A stretch of DNA of 64,000 nt from Acanthochlamys bracteata (taxonomy: Eukaryota > Streptophyta > Magnoliopsida > Pandanales > Velloziaceae): positions 372,001 through 436,000 of the forward strand of contig CM034140.1 of NCBI GenBank assembly GCA_019914995.1. Reading direction: 5' to 3'. Below are positions 60,849 to 64,000 of the stretch, piece by piece (the first letter of the stretch is position 1; every line of letters begins with the position of its first letter). Under the pieces are notes generated by a model, which saw only the letters and a program-made list of their open reading frames with translations, was not told the origin of the DNA and searched no databases. Position numbers and translations under genes: made by a program.

Positions 60849-63557
60849 ATGTTTCTCGTCGATTGGTTCTACGGCGTGCTCGCTTCGCTGGGATTATGGC
60901 AGAAAGAGGCGAAGATTTTGTTCCTTGGTCTCGATAACGCCGGTAAAACCACACTTCTGCACATGCTCAAAGACGAGGTAAGTCGACTCTTTGTCTTCTG
61001 ATTTCTCTTGATTCTATCTGCTTTTTGGGATGTGATTGAGTAGATTTAACTGTTCTTTTAGGTAGATTTGGCGGTCGACTATAGATATTTGAGGCATTGT
61101 GTAGCGATATTTGATGATTTAATTGGTGTTAGAAGATGTTAAGCTTCTGTTTGGTGATTCACATGCGAATACGCTTATTTAGCCTGCTGAGAGGCAAAGT
61201 CTTTGGTTTATGTCTTTGTTTTATGATATTGTTTTGATTTTGATTACTCCACGTGTCACTATGCTCTGCTTTCATGCATTTCAGCCGGAGCTTGCTAGTC
61301 CACATGCTTATTTACAAATCCCGAGATATTTTTTAGCACTATTTATCGATTCAGCTATAACGTGTTAGTATCCAAGCTCAAGTAAGGATTTGGTACCATC
61401 ATAATTCTTCGCTGTTGCTTTCGGCAACTTGGGTTGTCTCTGGATGAAGTTTTGCTGCTGCATCAGCTGATTCATCCTTTATCATTGGATCATTAGGTTT
61501 AGTTTTTTGTTTAGAAAGTATCAACCATTTCGGTATAAATTGATGAGAGATCTATGTCTAAATCTTGTTGTTTCGCCAACCACCCAAACTTGTTAACTTG
61601 AGGTTCTTATCCCGTTTCTTTTGCCATATTTGCTCAATATCAGCATGTTCTTATGGTGAATATTTTTGTCATTGTGATCTTTGTTTTGGAGCATTTTATG
61701 TCTAAGTTTTGGTTTCTGGAGTGTAAGTTGATGTTTTATGTGCATATTAGGACCTATTCACTATCTTTAGTTTAGATTACAAGATTTGGTTGAGGTGTGT
61801 TGAAATCTTACTCTTTTGGCGAGCAGAGGTTGGTGCAACATCAGCCTACACAGTATCCTACTTCGGAAGAGCTTAGTATTGGCAAGATCAAGTTCAAGGC
61901 CTTTGATCTTGGAGGACATCAGATTGCACGCCGCGTCTGGAAGGATTACTATGCCAAGGTTTGGATTCTATATATATGTACTTTACTGTTTGAATGAACT
62001 TGTGAGCTATGTTTAGCTTGTATTTTCTGACCAGATCAACTTTGTAGCTTACTATCTTCAGTCTATAATGTCATTCTGATTTTTATTCATGATATTTGCG
62101 GTTTTTGGTTCTGTGCCTACTACCTGCTATCAATGTGTGATGGTCTGCATCGTTTAGCAGTAATTAATTTCTTAACACTTGACATCTGTATTTATAACGA
62201 TGTATGGATGCATCACTAAATGGCAGTTCTGTTGCTGTTTCAGGTAGAATAGAAATATCAAGGCCTAAGGATTAGAGTGTTACAACATGATGTGTGACTG
62301 TATTATGCTATGGTAACTAATCATTTTCTAGGCCGTATTGCATGTTGGGAACAAATTCTACAATATTTCAAAACCATTGTATTTGAATAGACATACCGTG
62401 GGATTTCAAGTAAAAAAACCATATAGATTTAGAATCCGCAGGAGTGTTTGGTAGTAGAGATCTTAAACTACACTAAGCTAAAAGTAATGCTTTCAATTTA
62501 GTTAGATGCACACGATATTTGCATTAATGCTAAAACTATAAGGGTGTGGAATTGAAATTCTTACCCTAGAAATAAAGTTTTCAAACCCATAGAATTGAAA
62601 TATTTCAGTGGTATTTTAGTACCATTGCATGTCTTGCCAAATACCTCGTTGGGGAATTCTTGCCATAGTATTTGAAATATCTTGGGAATATAAAGAATTG
62701 CGTGGTACTTGTTAAAATACCATACCCTCCAACAAAGTCCTAATGAATTATCTTTAATTTCAATAGTTTGTCACCAGTGCCACCTACACCACCATGGGTA
62801 GGCCACATGATTGCTACAAAGTAATCCAACCTCTACAGTATAGCCTATCCTAAACTCATTAGCTTTTTCAGTTTTCTTAATTTCTTTTCATCCTTCATGT
62901 AAGGCATTTGTTATATTCCCTTTGATAAGACATTATGTACATTTGTGGACCCTGAAAAACTAACTTTCACATTGTCTGTTGTGCCTTGACATGGTGGATA
63001 GGTTTTTTGGGATAATGAAGAGACATTGAAGATACCGTTCAATATCAGTAGACATTGTTTAGACTTTGGCCATACTGTTACTCAAAATATGGCTGCACAT
63101 GTATCTCTGCTCCTTGTTCTCCTAGTGTTTAATGTCTTCGCATTCCTCTTTGGAAGAAACTTTCATTAAAATGGAATTGCTATGGTTAGCCTCTAGAGAA
63201 TGTTTTGTCGTAATGCCAATATTCCTTTTTATATAGGTGGATGCTGTGGTGTATCTGGTTGATGCCTACGACAAGGACAGGTTTGCGGAATCAAAGAAGG
63301 AGCTGGATGCCCTCCTATCCGATGATGCACTTGCAAATGTTCCTTTCCTTATTTTAGGTAACAAGATTGACATCCCATATGCTGCATCTGAGGAAGAGCT
63401 GCGTTATCATCTCGGCCTAAGCAACTTCACAACCGGCAAGGGCAAGGTGAACCTTGGTGACTCCAATGTCCGCCCTCTCGAGGTGTTCATGTGCAGCATT
63501 GTCCGCAAGATGGGTTACGGTGAGGGATTCAAGTGGCTCTCTCAGTACATTAAGTGA
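60849..63557 (+). CDS. SAR1: SAR1 small GTPase, COPII coat initiator
   Basis: SAR1 starts COPII vesicle budding at the ER by inserting its N-terminal helix on GTP binding and recruiting Sec23/24. Three coding exons (60849-60977, 61827-61958, 63237-63557) join in phase to give 193 residues, exactly the usual plant length. Visible are the amphipathic start [20 protein letters not shown], the P-loop GLDNAGKTT, the switch I Thr in PTSEELSIG, switch II DLGGH, and the base-binding NKID and C-terminal [19 protein letters not shown]. All key nucleotide-binding residues are present. [10 protein letters not shown] differs slightly from the usual VNLxxSNVRP. The gene follows calreticulin in the same direction; both act in the ER, but nothing shows shared regulation. 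Confidence 0.98.
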
Positions 63558-64000
63558 GACGAGTTGTGCTTTTTATTCTGTTGACAGGATTTTATAACTG
63601 TATGTGATAGCGGGTGATATATCTTGCTTAGACTTTTTCATCCTTTGGGATTCTCTTATGTTCTTTTCCAGTATGTGCTACAAACACATGAGATTTTTAT
63701 GGTATTGTAAAAATTGGATCGAATTTTACATCTGACCTCTTCAGTTGTTGTCTGGTTTGAACCAAACATTATATACTCCTGTTTATGTCTCGCTGACTGA
63801 TAGCAACCTTTTGTTTTATTAGGTTGTACAAGAAGTTGGTGCTAAGTATACACAGGTAGATGAGATACAGGTGGCAAAGTATGTATGTTGTATGCATCAA
63901 TAGGGGAATCGTAATTTCTGAATTCCACAATTTTGATTTATAGTTAGGTGAAATAATTAATATTGGGCTCAAGCTGTTTCCCGGTGATCAAATCCCAACC
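63558..64000. other. SAR1 3' UTR and flank
   Basis: It contains T-rich 3' UTR sequence. No further gene was recognised before the window ends. Confidence 0.5.

Noticed and set aside
62400-62780. Possible transposable element in SAR1 intron 2
   Set aside because: The phrase GAGTGTTTGGTAGTAG recalls TIR ends, but no matching second end or target duplication was found.

Overview
This is nuclear DNA of a flowering plant, almost certainly a eudicot. Genes have many GT-AG introns, intergenic DNA is A+T-rich, and the proteins are plant-specific or plastid-targeted (GUN1, MAR1/IREG3, TGD2, CP12, a PLS-class PPR protein). I cannot name the species from sequence alone. No rRNA, tRNA or CRISPR array was recognised.

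Left part (1-17,850). The 5' half of a PAS-domain Raf-like MAPKKK gene lies on the minus strand; its kinase exons fall off the left edge. An A+T-rich gap with a small TIR element and a hAT-like element follows. Then comes a decayed ATP-citrate lyase subunit B gene (minus), which still has its TATA box, 5'-UTR intron and many exons but carries frameshifts, a large internal loss and an inserted LTR-like element. Next is a complete GUN1 gene (minus, 4 exons). It shares a roughly 940-bp head-to-head promoter with the plastid transporter gene MAR1/IREG3 (plus, 14 exons).

Middle part (22,200-47,200). EMC10 (minus, 8 exons) and TGD2 (plus, 5 exons) are complete. They are followed by a decayed, unidentified gene region containing a strong 181-bp foldback. 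A universal stress protein gene (4 exons) has a Harbinger-type MITE in intron 1. Next is a 2.8-kb TIR element with TAA target duplications that carries fragments of two unrelated host genes, a bHLH factor and a RABA4-type Rab GTPase. The RPAP3-like TPR co-chaperone gene follows, with a telo-box/site II promoter, a start-codon-only first coding exon and a GC-AG intron. A gene-poor stretch holds short repeats and one relic exon resembling TVP38/TMEM64 (VTT) proteins.

Right part (47,200-64,000). An intronless PPR gene and an intronless CP12 gene come first, then a frameshifted ZCCHC10-like zinc-knuckle gene (minus). A 3.2-kb TIR element follows, holding a Myb/SANT-like peptide and a captured VTT exon. 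The last two genes are calreticulin (14 exons, ending in HDEL on a 12-nt exon) and the SAR1 GTPase (3 coding exons).

By function the intact genes fall into a plastid group (GUN1, MAR1, TGD2, CP12) and an early secretory pathway group (EMC10, calreticulin, SAR1). Apart from the GUN1/MAR1 shared promoter, I see no evidence that neighbours act together. The most noteworthy content is the two gene-fragment-carrying TIR elements, the foldback, and the decaying ACLB gene.
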